Assembly (NCBI RefSeq): GCF_000224005.2
Contig: NZ_CP007031.1
Span: 2,695,001-2,759,000 of the forward strand
Source: Marichromatium purpuratum 984
GTDB lineage: Bacteria; Pseudomonadota; Gammaproteobacteria; Chromatiales; Chromatiaceae
Direction of reading: 5' to 3'
Length of the DNA: 64,000 nt
The position numbers and the translations under genes were made by a program. This document shows positions 18,950 through 27,103 of this stretch, one piece after another. How positions within the stretch are numbered: position 1 is the stretch's first letter; every line of letters starts with the position of its first letter. The notes below the pieces were generated by a model. That model was given only the letters and a program-made list of their open reading frames with translations. It was not told the DNA's origin and made no database searches.

Positions 18950-19287
18950 CAGAAGAACAACCCGAGCAGCATGGAGAGCAGGATACCCCAGCCCCAGACC
19001 CGGAAGGCGATGCCGATGAAGGCCTCGGGCATCGCCGGCGCGCCACGGCGCAGACGCGCCCAGAGATAGGGGCCGGAGAGGAACCAGGGCAGGAAGCCGA
19101 GCAGCGCCGGCAGCGCGATCACACCCGGCACCGGCGCCTGCAGCAGCAGCGATATCGCCGCCACCGGCCAGAACACGAAATAGGCCGCGCTCAGACGCGC
19201 CTCGAGATCGCAGACGCGCACTCGCACGGCCAGCGCCAGCGCGACCAGCACCCAGCCGGAGACGATGGCGATGATGATCAGACGCAT
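18949..19287 (-). CDS. small multipass membrane protein (112 aa)
   Basis: 112 residues, strongly hydrophobic, with three or four predicted membrane segments (about 3-20, 37-52, 57-73, 95-111). No family recognised. GGGAGA lies about 6 nt before the ATG. The 3' end overlaps the mazG start, so it is probably the first gene of a mazG-Nudix transcription unit. Confidence 0.7.
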   Translation of the reverse strand: MRLIIIAIVSGWVLVALALAVRVRVCDLEARLSAAYFVFWPVAAISLLLQAPVPGVIALPALLGFLPWFLSGPYLWARLRRGAPAMPEAFIGIAFRVWGWGILLSMLLGLFF

Positions 19288-19405
19288 CTCTTCTCCCCTG
19301 TCGGATCCGGTTCACAACGGCGCGACACGGCACGGCGCCACCGCGTCCGATGGTAGCGGATCGGCCGCGCGAGGGTCCATCGACGAAACGGATCGCGATC
19401 AGGGG

Positions 19406-19434
19406 TTGACAGCACGGACGAAGGCCGGAATAAT
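19406..19434 (+). promoter_or_regulatory. sigma70-type promoter for the tRNA-Arg genes
   Basis: TTGACA (19406-19411), a 17-nt spacer, then AATAAT (19429-19434): a 6/6 and 5/6 match to consensus at ideal spacing, the best promoter-like sequence I found in the window. It lies about 100 nt upstream of the first tRNA, divergent from the membrane protein gene. Confidence 0.75.
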
Positions 19435-19542
19435 TGTCGCCTCTTCGGTGTTCGATGTCGGCAACGACGCCACTGAAGCCGCTCAATCAGCCTGCAGGCA
19501 TGCGAGGCTGGATAGAGCCTCCAGGGATGGAGCAAAATTCAC

Positions 19543-19619
19543 GCGCCCGTAGCTCAGTTGGATAGAGTACCTGGCTACGAACCAGGTGGTCGGAGGTTCG
19601 AATCCTTCCGGGCGCGCCA
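19543..19619 (+). tRNA. tRNA-Arg (ACG), copy 1
   Basis: 77 nt including encoded CCA. Acceptor stem GCGCCCG/CGGGCGC, D arm AGCTCAGTTGGATAGAGT, anticodon stem CCTGG/CCAGG with loop CTACGAA giving anticodon ACG, T arm with GGTTCGAATCC. Reads CGN arginine codons after A34 is deaminated to inosine. Identical to the second copy. Confidence 0.97.
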
Positions 19620-19628
19620 TACAGAGAT

Positions 19629-19656
19629 CGCCTCAGATCATCATCTGAGGCGTTTT
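19629..19656 (+). terminator. rho-independent terminator after tRNA-Arg copy 1
   Basis: A 10-bp perfect stem (CGCCTCAGAT / ATCTGAGGCG) with a 4-nt loop, followed by TTTT. It lies 10 nt after the tRNA CCA end and before the second tRNA gene. Confidence 0.85.
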
Positions 19657-19709
19657 CATCAGGGCCCCACCGAGCCCTCGGCCTCACGCCGCAATCGCTG
19701 GAACACGAT

Positions 19710-19786
19710 GCGCCCGTAGCTCAGTTGGATAGAGTACCTGGCTACGAACCAGGTGGTCGGAGGTTCGAATCCTTCCGGGCGCGCCA
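19710..19786 (+). tRNA. tRNA-Arg (ACG), copy 2
   Basis: 77 nt, base-for-base the same as copy 1, including CCA. Only 53 nt separate it from the terminator of copy 1, and the flanking sequences differ, so the duplicated unit is essentially the tRNA itself. How it is transcribed is unclear: readthrough of the first terminator or a weak promoter within 19657-19709. Confidence 0.97.
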
Positions 19787-19796
19787 TACAAGATCA

Positions 19797-19828
19797 ACGG
19801 CCAGTCGAGCAATCGACTGGCCGTTTTT
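19797..19828 (+). terminator. rho-independent terminator after tRNA-Arg copy 2
   Basis: A 12-bp perfect stem (ACGGCCAGTCGA / TCGACTGGCCGT), loop GCAA (a stable tetraloop) and TTTT. It is 10 nt from the CCA end. Its sequence is unrelated to the terminator of copy 1. Confidence 0.9.
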
Positions 19829-19958
19829 CGTTTCTGAAGGGCAAAAACTCGGACAGGCCCGCGCAACCCTGCCCGGCTACGGCGCGCAAAGGCCCGCCCC
19901 CATCGCTGCCGACTCCAGCACGGGCGCATCCGCCCCGCCTCTTCCACGGCGCGGCTCA

Positions 19959-21965
19959 TCAGTCCTCTCGGCGCAGATAGGCGGCCAGCACCGGGATACC
20001 CAGCCCGCCGTCGTCGGTGATCAAGCAACGACGGCGCAAGCGGCGCCGTAGGCGCCGGTCCAGCAGGCCAGGGTCCGGCGCCTCTCCCGCGGCAAGGGCC
20101 ACCAGATACTCAAGACCCGCTGCGGGAATGTTCGCCTTGCCCACGATATATCGGAAGTAGGCCGCGCCCTGACCCAGCACCTCCGGCTCCACCGCCGCGC
20201 AGTCGGCGACCTCGGCCCGACGCCGCTCCAGGCGATTGAGCCGCATCAGGATGAGCTGACCATAGAGCTGAACCAGATACGGCTGCCCCAGGGTACGGCA
20301 CCACACCGCCTCGGCCACGGCGGCAGGCATGACCTCCGGCGGGAAATCCGCTGTCGGCCGGGTCAGCAGCTCGATCACGTCGTCATGCGCCAGATGCCCG
20401 ATGGCGATCTCGCGCAGGTTGATGAAGTGATCGTCCCACAGCTCGCCGAGTTCATCGAAGGGGGCCGCGCCAGAGACCAGGATGCGCACCCGACGCCGGT
20501 GTTGGATGGTCGCCCGCACCAGCCCCATGAATTGGCGCAGGGCGTGTTGATCATTGGGGAAGAGCGTCTCCAGGCGCTCGAACTCATCGAGACAGATCAG
20601 GACCCGCGCCTCGCCCTGGAGATGCTCCAACCGATCCAGCCACTCACGCAGAGCCTCGAGGGGCGCACCGGCGGGCAGCTCCGGGAGCATCAGCCGCTGG
20701 TCGCGCCGGGCCTGCTCGCGGGCCGTCTTGACGAGGGCCGCGACCAAGGCCCCTGGCGTCTCCACCGGATGGTCCTGCAAATCGAAGAAGACGGTGGTGA
20801 TGTCGGGGAGCTTGATCGGCAGCATCTTCAACAGCGAGGTCTTGCCGCAGCGCCGGGGACCGATGAGGGCGATCGAGGCGGCACTGGAAGCATCGCCGAG
20901 AATGGCCTCGAGGTGAGAGACCAGGATGTCGCGGCCGCGAAAAAGCTCCTGCCCGAATTGCGGGTCCAAAGGTTGTCCGGCGCGGAAGGGGTTGGGCAGC
21001 TCATGCGCCCCCTCGGCCTCGGTCTCGGCATGCCAGTGCTTGACGAAGGCGATCCAGCGCTCGACCAGCGCGCGATAGGGACCGGACTCCAACCCGGATT
21101 GGTCCAGCAGTCCGTTGGCGACGGCACGCAGCTGACCCTCCGCGGCGGCGAGCCGCTGAGCGCGCTGGCCGTGCAGGCGTGTCAGCGCCGCCGCGCGCAG
21201 CTGCCGCGCCGTCTCACGCAGCGCCGCAAGCGTGGCATCCGCCGAGTCGGAATCCGGCAGCCAGTCCCCGCGCAGCTCGGCCAGGTCGTCGAAGGCGCGC
21301 GCCTCCAGCAGCGCGTTCAGCTCGCGCACCCGCAACTCGACCAGGGCGCGGCGTCCCGCCCGGCGCTGTCCGGGCGCCACCGCGCAGGCGTCAAGCGCGC
21401 GCCGCGCCAATTCGGGATCGCGCGTGGCGGTGTCGAGTATATGAGCCGTGAGCGCGGGCAAGGGCAGATAGCTCAGCTCATGGTGAAGGACCGGGCTCCA
21501 ACCCAGCGTCACCGCACCGCCATGACGCTGGAGACCGAACGACAGGAGCTGCCAGGGCCACTCGAACAGATAGAGTGGCAGTCGTAAATAGCTTATAATG
21601 ATGGCCACGCCCCCGGCCACGCCCCCGGCCACGCCCCAGGCCACGCCCCCGGCCACGCCCCCGGCCACGCCCCAGGCCACGCCCAAGGCCATCTCGCCGA
21701 TGTCGATATCGACGCCAACCAGCGCAAGCAACAGCCCAACACCACCGACTAGGCCGGGCATGCCAATCGTCAGCAGCAACAGCATGCGCAGGAGGTACAC
21801 CCGTCCAGGACCACCCTCACGCCACAAGCGCCAACCGGCGGCCTCGGGGTCGATCCCGTTGGCCTTGAGGTGATGGTGCAAACTGATCGGGCGCAACAGC
21901 AGCCAGCGGGCGAGTCGCCCAAGCGTCGGCACCGTCTCCACCGCTAACCCGTCTCTTTCAGCCAT
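19959..21965 (-). CDS. membrane P-loop NTPase with glycine-zipper repeats
   Basis: 668 aa, no named family that I can assign with confidence; it resembles STAND/AAA-type ATPases. Order: soluble N-terminus; hydrophobic segment about 58-86; a glycine-zipper stretch 95-121 made of WGVA/GGVA units; helical linker about 180-330; then the ATPase with FRGRDILVSHLEAIL, Walker A GPRRCGKTS (369-377), Walker B VLICLDEFE (455-463) and a sensor-like LVSGAAPF. The ATG at 21965 is chosen; a GTG at 22022 also fits. It overlaps the upstream XRE-NTPase gene by 22 nt. Likely a membrane-linked effector or sensor partner of that protein. Confidence 0.8.
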   Translation of the reverse strand: MAERDGLAVETVPTLGRLARWLLLRPISLHHHLKANGIDPEAAGWRLWREGGPGRVYLLRMLLLLTIGMPGLVGGVGLLLALVGVDIDIGEMALGVAWGVAGGVAGGVAWGVAGGVAGGVAIIISYLRLPLYLFEWPWQLLSFGLQRHGGAVTLGWSPVLHHELSYLPLPALTAHILDTATRDPELARRALDACAVAPGQRRAGRRALVELRVRELNALLEARAFDDLAELRGDWLPDSDSADATLAALRETARQLRAAALTRLHGQRAQRLAAAEGQLRAVANGLLDQSGLESGPYRALVERWIAFVKHWHAETEAEGAHELPNPFRAGQPLDPQFGQELFRGRDILVSHLEAILGDASSAASIALIGPRRCGKTSLLKMLPIKLPDITTVFFDLQDHPVETPGALVAALVKTAREQARRDQRLMLPELPAGAPLEALREWLDRLEHLQGEARVLICLDEFERLETLFPNDQHALRQFMGLVRATIQHRRRVRILVSGAAPFDELGELWDDHFINLREIAIGHLAHDDVIELLTRPTADFPPEVMPAAVAEAVWCRTLGQPYLVQLYGQLILMRLNRLERRRAEVADCAAVEPEVLGQGAAYFRYIVGKANIPAAGLEYLVALAAGEAPDPGLLDRRLRRRLRRRCLITDDGGLGIPVLAAYLRRED
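21604..21687. repeat. 12-bp tandem repeat encoding WGVA/GGVA units
   Basis: Seven 12-bp units of GCCACGCCCCCG with variants ending CAG or AAG, arranged as a 36-bp super-unit (CCG, CCG, CAG) repeated twice plus one unit. On the minus strand each unit encodes GGVA or WGVA inside the second membrane segment of the NTPase. Unit gain or loss keeps frame. Confidence 0.9.
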
Positions 21966-23182
21966 GCGCTCAACACCCGTCCGAACGGTCTGCCATCCGC
22001 CGTCATCAGCCCCTGGGAGCACAGACGAAAGTCTGGGGCCGGTCGATCAAGACCGCGGCGCAGCCGCTCCCGCTCACCGGCGCCGAGGATCTCCCACCAG
22101 CTCGCCAGTTGACGCTCGGCCTCGTCGCGAAAGCGCGCCAAGGCCTCGGCGCGCGCGTCCCCGCCCCCATCGCCGCGGGCCTCGTACAATCGACCGGCGA
22201 GCAGCATGAGATAGAAGGGATGCCCTCCCGCCCACTCGAGCAACCACTCGGCATCCCCTTCGCGCCAGCGAGTCTCGCCACGCGCAATCAATTGGCGCGC
22301 CTCCACGGCCCCGACCGCGACTGTCCGCCCGGCCGGTGGCGGGATCTCTGCCGCCTGACACCCCGCCTCATCAAGCAAGCCCACTCGACACAGTTCCAAC
22401 AGATTCAAGAAGGGCGAGGTCCGTTGATCCTCGTGGTAGATGGCATCGATGCTCTGACGCGAGGCGAGCACCAGACACAGACGCCGATCGGTCAGCATCC
22501 CGCGCAGCCGTTCCAGAAAGCGCACATCACAGCGAAGGAGGAAGGGCTTGGCATCGTCGAGCAGGATGAGCGGGCGTCGGTAAGTGGCCTCACGCCGCTG
22601 GTCACACCAGCGTGACAGGCAGTCAGCCGCCCCGTCCGGCGACTCGGGGACCTGACCGATCGACGATGTTTCCGCAAGGATGGCCTCCACGAAGGCCTGA
22701 TGATCGCGCCCCGCCACGCCATAGCCAGAGAGCAGGTGGACACAATGGCCGAGCCCGGATGCTTCAGACCGCCAGGTCTCGAGAATGGAGCTCTTACCGA
22801 TGCTGCGCGCGCCCACCAGCGAGACACCACGCCCCTCATTGAGGGCCAGCTCGAGACGACGCAGGATCTCGTGCCGACCCACGAAGCGATCGCCATATGC
22901 CGGAGAGAGATGATCAAAGGGCGTGGCCTTGTCAGCATCCTCCGCTTGACCGGACAAGGCCCGATGCGGGCGATACAGCGCGCTCACCTCAACCCCGAGC
23001 GCATCGGCGATCTTCTTCACCGTTGACGGGTGCGGGCAACGCGTTTTCCCGGAGGCCAACCGCTGCAGCGTGCGTGCATCCAGATCGACCACACGCGCCG
23101 CAAGCTGCTCGATCGAAAGGCCCTTTTCCTTCAACAGCCGCTTCAGCGCCTGCCGCTCAAAGACGTCTTCATCCTGCTTCAT
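21944..23182 (-). CDS. XRE helix-turn-helix fused to a P-loop NTPase
   Basis: 412 aa. Residues 11-71 form an XRE/Cro-type DNA-binding domain (LKEKGLSIEQLAARV ... STVKKIADALGVEVSALY). Residues about 97-300 form an ORC/AAA_16- or STAND-like ATPase: FVGRHEILRRLELAL, Walker A GARSIGKSS (124-132), Walker B LILLDD (205-210), and SPFLNLLELCRVGLL. The C-terminal part is helical with no known domain. GGGAGACAGG precedes the ATG. First gene of a two-gene unit with the membrane NTPase; a regulator and NTPase in one chain suggests a stress or defence switch, but no activity is shown. Confidence 0.85.
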   Translation of the reverse strand: MKQDEDVFERQALKRLLKEKGLSIEQLAARVVDLDARTLQRLASGKTRCPHPSTVKKIADALGVEVSALYRPHRALSGQAEDADKATPFDHLSPAYGDRFVGRHEILRRLELALNEGRGVSLVGARSIGKSSILETWRSEASGLGHCVHLLSGYGVAGRDHQAFVEAILAETSSIGQVPESPDGAADCLSRWCDQRREATYRRPLILLDDAKPFLLRCDVRFLERLRGMLTDRRLCLVLASRQSIDAIYHEDQRTSPFLNLLELCRVGLLDEAGCQAAEIPPPAGRTVAVGAVEARQLIARGETRWREGDAEWLLEWAGGHPFYLMLLAGRLYEARGDGGGDARAEALARFRDEAERQLASWWEILGAGERERLRRGLDRPAPDFRLCSQGLMTADGRPFGRVLSAWLKETG

Positions 23183-23486
23183 CCTGTCTCCCTGATAAGA
23201 CCCGGACGCACCACGCCATCAAGCCACCTCAGGCGCACCGGACGGGCGAGAACACCTATCGGCCAAAACCTTTAACAACAGAAGGGAATTCCTGTCAATT
23301 GCCGGTGATTTGTCCAGGCGCATCCATCAGCCAACGGATGACGGCGAACAGTGGTCGATCTTGCCGGGAGATTGTCGTCGCGAGAGGGCTCGACGAAGGG
23401 GGTTTGCCGATGGTTTGGTGCCCTGATGGGGGCGCGCCCGAATCGGGAGACTGAAGGCATGTCCACAACCACCGACGAGGTGCCGC
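23183..23486. other. gap upstream of the XRE-NTPase gene
   Basis: About 300 nt that should contain the promoter of the minus-strand NTPase operon. The part near 23260-23300 is locally AT-rich (TTTAACAACAG). I found no convincing -35/-10 pair, no repeat longer than chance and no tRNA-end duplication that would mark an integration site. Confidence 0.45.
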
Positions 23487-23642
23487 ATGCTCATGCTCAC
23501 ATTCGCCAAGGCGATCTGCTACATGGCCCTGGCCATGCTCCATCTACTCCCCAAATGGGTGTTGCAGCAACACCAGCGACTGCTCATCGGCCTGCTCTAT
23601 CTGCTCCAGGCGGCCTTGCTGCTGAGCGGGTCGCTGCTATAG
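23487..23642 (+). CDS. small hydrophobic protein (51 aa)
   Basis: A 51-codon frame beginning MLMLTFAKAICYMALAML and ending LLLSGSLL, with two hydrophobic segments (about 1-22 and 31-51) around a polar turn (KWVLQQHQR). GAGG lies 6 nt before the ATG. It ends 8 nt before the stop of the convergent GGDEF-EAL gene. The hydropathy pattern and binding site support it; no family is recognised and conservation was not tested. Confidence 0.5.
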   Translation: MLMLTFAKAICYMALAMLHLLPKWVLQQHQRLLIGLLYLLQAALLLSGSLL

Positions 23643-23650
23643 GGTCGCGC

Positions 23651-26600
23651 TCATCCACCCGCCTCCACCCGCCCCGCCCGCAGCAGCGGCTCGACCTGCT
23701 CGGCGGAGAGCGGGCGGCAATAGTAATAGCCCTGGGCGACGGTGCAGTGGTGGGCGAGCAGGAAGCGGCGCTGGGCCTCGGTCTCGACGCCCTCGGCGAT
23801 GCGTTCGAGACCGAGGTTCTCGCCGAGCCCGATGATCGCCTTGAGGATGGCGGTGGCCTGGTGAGGCAGTTCGGGGCGCTCGTCGATCTCGGCGAGGAAG
23901 GAGCGGTCGATCTTCAGCGAGTTCACCGGCAGGCGGTTGAGGTAGCTCAGCGAGGCGTAGCCGGTGCCGAAGTCATCGAGCGCGATGGCGAAGCCGTGAT
24001 CGCGCAACTCCGTCACCACTGCCACCGCGCGCTCGATCGAGCGTATGGCGGCGCTCTCGGTGATCTCGAACTCGAGCAACCGGGGGGCAATGCCGAAGGA
24101 TTCTGCGGTGTCGGCGAGACGCCGCGCCAGACCGTCCTGGAAGAGTTCGTTGGCCGAGAGGTTGACCGCGATCGGCACCGGCGGCAGGCCGCGCGCGCGC
24201 CAGTCGACGAGACGGCGGCAGGCAAGCTCGAACACGATGGGGCCGAGCTGGAGGATCAGCCCGGTGCTCTCGGCCAGCGGGATGAAGCGTCCCGGCGGGA
24301 TCAGCCCGCGCTCGGGATGCTGCCAGCGCGCCAGTGCCTCGAGACTGAGAAGACGTCCGTCACGCAGATCGACCCGCGGCTGGAAGTGGAGCAGGATCTC
24401 GTCGCGCTCGAGCGCCAGCCGCAGATCCTGCTCGAGCTGGAACTGCTCGTGCAGCCGCTCGTTGGTCTCGGGGGTGAAGAAGCGATAGCTCCCTCGCCCC
24501 TCGGACTTGGCCATGTGCAGGGCGGCGTCGGCATGCCCGATCAGCTCATCGGAGGTGGCGGCGTCGTCGGGATAGAGCGAGATGCCGATCGAGGCGCTGA
24601 TCAGTACCGAGCGGTCCTCGATCGCCACCGGCGGGGCGAGCACGCCGCGGACCTGTCTGACCAGCTCGATGCAGCCCTCTGCGCGCGGCTGCTCGGCAGT
24701 CAGCCAGATGAAGTTGTCGCCGCCGAAGCGCGCCAGGGTGTCGTGCGCGCCAAGGATACCGAGCAGCCGCTGCGCGACCTCGCGCAACACCTGATCGCCG
24801 GCCTGGTGGCCGAGCGAGTCGTTGATCAGCTTGAGGTTGTCGAGATCGATGGAGAGCAGCGCCAGACCACGCCCACTGCGCGCCCCATGAGCCAGGGCGC
24901 GATGGATGCGTTTACGCATCAGTCGACGGTTAGCCAAGCCGGTGAGCGGGTCGTAGTGGGAGAGGAAGGCGAGCTTGTCGGAGAGGGTCTTCTCGTCGCT
25001 GATATCGACCAGTCCGCCGTAGTAGCAACGCACGCCGGGGGCGTCGGGATCGGCCTGGCACTCGGTGGTGGCACGCACCCAGCGCAGCGTATCGTCCTTG
25101 TGACGCAGCCGCAGCTCGCAGGTCGAGGTCTGGCCGGGTTCGAGATCGGCGATGTTGTCGTCGAACAGCTCACCGTCCTCCTCGATCACCATGAAGCGCC
25201 AGCTGCGCTGCGCCAGCACCTCTTCGAGCGTATAGCCGGTGAGCGCGAGGATGGAGTCGGTCATCCACTCGATCCAGAACAGTCCGCCCTCGCGCCGCTG
25301 GCTGGCATAGGCGACATCGGTCATCACCGAGGTGACCTGGCGGTAGCGGGTCTCGCTGAGCAGCAGGTCGCGCTGGATCTGCTGGCGCACCAGCAGATTG
25401 ACGATGGTCTCGCCGAAGACCTGCAGCACCTGCCCCTCGTCGTCGGTCCAGGCCCGCGGTTCACGCGCGCTCTCGAGCCCGAGGGTGCCGAACAGCTGAC
25501 CATGGCTGGTGAGGGCGACGACCAGCAGCGCTCGGGTGCCGCGCGCGCGCAGCATCGCGCGCTCGAGGTGCGCCTCGGGCGGCAACCGCTCGATGTCGGG
25601 GATGGCGATCGGCTCCTGGCGCTGGATCTGGCTCATCCGCCAGGGCGTTTGCGACAGTGGCGCGGCCTGCAGCGACGGGCGGCTGGGCGGAATACCTTCG
25701 TGAAACCACTGGTGCTGCAGACGCAGGGTCTGGGTCTGGCTGTCGAGACGGGAGAGGATGCAGCGGTCGGCCCCGAAGAAGCGACCGATGCGCTCCAGCG
25801 CATGACGCATCAGCCCCTCCAAGGCATCCGAGGAGGCATTGAGGAACTGCGTCGAAAGCTCTGCGATCAACTGCTGGAAAGCGAGCTGGTGACGCAGCGC
25901 CTGCTGAATGTGCTCGCGCTCGGTGATGTCGGTGATCAAGCCCTGGAGATAGAGGATCCGCCCCTGCTCATCGCGCTGGACGCTGGTGTCCTCCTCCACC
26001 CAGTGCACCGAGCCATCGGCCCAGAGGATGCGATAACGCTGGGTAAAGGCCGGCTCCTCGGCGCCGAGGAAGCTGTCGAACCCCTGTTCCAGCGTGGCGC
26101 GATCCTCGGGATGGACCAGGTCGACGAAACGCATCTCGCCGGAGCCTACCTGCTCGAGCCGATAGCCCCAGCGCCGGATGTTCTCCGAGGCATAGCGGAT
26201 CGGCCAGCCCGACTCGGGCGACCAGCGAAAGGCGACGATGTTGCTCGCGTCGATGATCTCGGCCGCGGCGCTGAGCTTGGCATTGGCCTCGACCAGCGCC
26301 TCACGCTGAGCGATGCGCTCGGTCTGGTCGACGATGTTGCAGATCAGCTCGCACTCGTCGGTGTTGGGGATCGGCAAGCGGATCAGTACCAGGTCGACGA
26401 TCAGCGTGCCGCCCTCGCGCCCCTGCAGCTCGACCTCGCGACAGCTCGCCTTGCCGTCGTCGAGGGCGCGCTCGAGCGCGGCGCGCAGAAAGGGCTGGTG
26501 TCCGGGCGCGGCCAGACGCTCGAAGCGCCGGTGCTCGAAGGCGCACAGCCGGGCGGCCGCGGCATTGAGATCACGGACGTCTCCCTCCGGGCTGATCCTG

Positions 26601-26857
26601 AGCGTCGGTTGCGGCTGCTCCTGATAGAGCCCGCGGAAACGTTGCGAGGCGATCTCGCTGGCCTGCTCGCTCTCACGCAGCGCCTCTTGCTGCAGTTCGA
26701 GTTCGGCATGATAGACGTGCAACTCCTCGAGCAACGCGGTGATATCGACATCACCCTGCCCAATGGCCTCGAGCACATGAGCGAACCGGCCTTCGCGCAA
26801 CACCTGTCGGGCGCGCTCACGCAGTGCGTCGCTGGACTTCGGGGGGGTCTCACTCAT
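23651..26857 (-). CDS. PAS/GAF-GGDEF-EAL signalling protein
   Basis: 1068 aa, soluble. Order: N-terminal helical segment with a PAS-like domain (LYQEQPQPTLRISPEGDVRD, about 95-200); a PAS_3-type domain (WSPESGWPIRYASENI...WADGSVHW, about 225-345); a GAF domain (LIAELSTQFLNAS ... FFGADRCILSRL, about 350-510); another PAS; GGDEF domain and EAL domain. The cyclase signature is GGDNF, so it probably does not make c-di-GMP; EAL (LEALARW), EITES, DDFGTGYASL and LKIDRSF are intact, suggesting a phosphodiesterase. The ATG at 26857 (MSETPPKSSD) is my choice over one at 26998. Confidence 0.9.
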   Translation of the reverse strand: MSETPPKSSDALRERARQVLREGRFAHVLEAIGQGDVDITALLEELHVYHAELELQQEALRESEQASEIASQRFRGLYQEQPQPTLRISPEGDVRDLNAAAARLCAFEHRRFERLAAPGHQPFLRAALERALDDGKASCREVELQGREGGTLIVDLVLIRLPIPNTDECELICNIVDQTERIAQREALVEANAKLSAAAEIIDASNIVAFRWSPESGWPIRYASENIRRWGYRLEQVGSGEMRFVDLVHPEDRATLEQGFDSFLGAEEPAFTQRYRILWADGSVHWVEEDTSVQRDEQGRILYLQGLITDITEREHIQQALRHQLAFQQLIAELSTQFLNASSDALEGLMRHALERIGRFFGADRCILSRLDSQTQTLRLQHQWFHEGIPPSRPSLQAAPLSQTPWRMSQIQRQEPIAIPDIERLPPEAHLERAMLRARGTRALLVVALTSHGQLFGTLGLESAREPRAWTDDEGQVLQVFGETIVNLLVRQQIQRDLLLSETRYRQVTSVMTDVAYASQRREGGLFWIEWMTDSILALTGYTLEEVLAQRSWRFMVIEEDGELFDDNIADLEPGQTSTCELRLRHKDDTLRWVRATTECQADPDAPGVRCYYGGLVDISDEKTLSDKLAFLSHYDPLTGLANRRLMRKRIHRALAHGARSGRGLALLSIDLDNLKLINDSLGHQAGDQVLREVAQRLLGILGAHDTLARFGGDNFIWLTAEQPRAEGCIELVRQVRGVLAPPVAIEDRSVLISASIGISLYPDDAATSDELIGHADAALHMAKSEGRGSYRFFTPETNERLHEQFQLEQDLRLALERDEILLHFQPRVDLRDGRLLSLEALARWQHPERGLIPPGRFIPLAESTGLILQLGPIVFELACRRLVDWRARGLPPVPIAVNLSANELFQDGLARRLADTAESFGIAPRLLEFEITESAAIRSIERAVAVVTELRDHGFAIALDDFGTGYASLSYLNRLPVNSLKIDRSFLAEIDERPELPHQATAILKAIIGLGENLGLERIAEGVETEAQRRFLLAHHCTVAQGYYYCRPLSAEQVEPLLRAGRVEAGG

Positions 26858-27103
26858 CGTCTCACCATGGATCACCGCGACATCGCCCACCACCGGTGTC
26901 GGCGGCAACCGGCGGAGGGAAGCTGCGCGCCCGGCGACATCGATACGACTCGGATCGCGCCGAGCGCCGCGAGCACCCCACTCCCGACACACCAGCAACG
27001 GCCGGGCCGTGCAATCAATCGGGTTCGCACTCAGAGGTGAGGCTGACGCCGAGCGATCCCAAGCATCATCGCACCGGCGCGCCCCGCAGCGGCGACAACC
27101 GGC

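Noticed and set aside
23425-23450. GGGCGCGCCCG sequence resembling the tRNA-Arg 3' end, as a possible attachment site
   Set aside because: Only about 10 bp match, in inverted orientation and self-palindromic, which is expected by chance in this GC-rich DNA.
23351-27040. Very long plus-strand open frame (over 1200 codons)
   Set aside because: It is exactly antisense to the PAS/GAF-GGDEF-EAL gene, whose domains are unmistakable. In GC-rich DNA the complement of a codon-biased gene often stays open.
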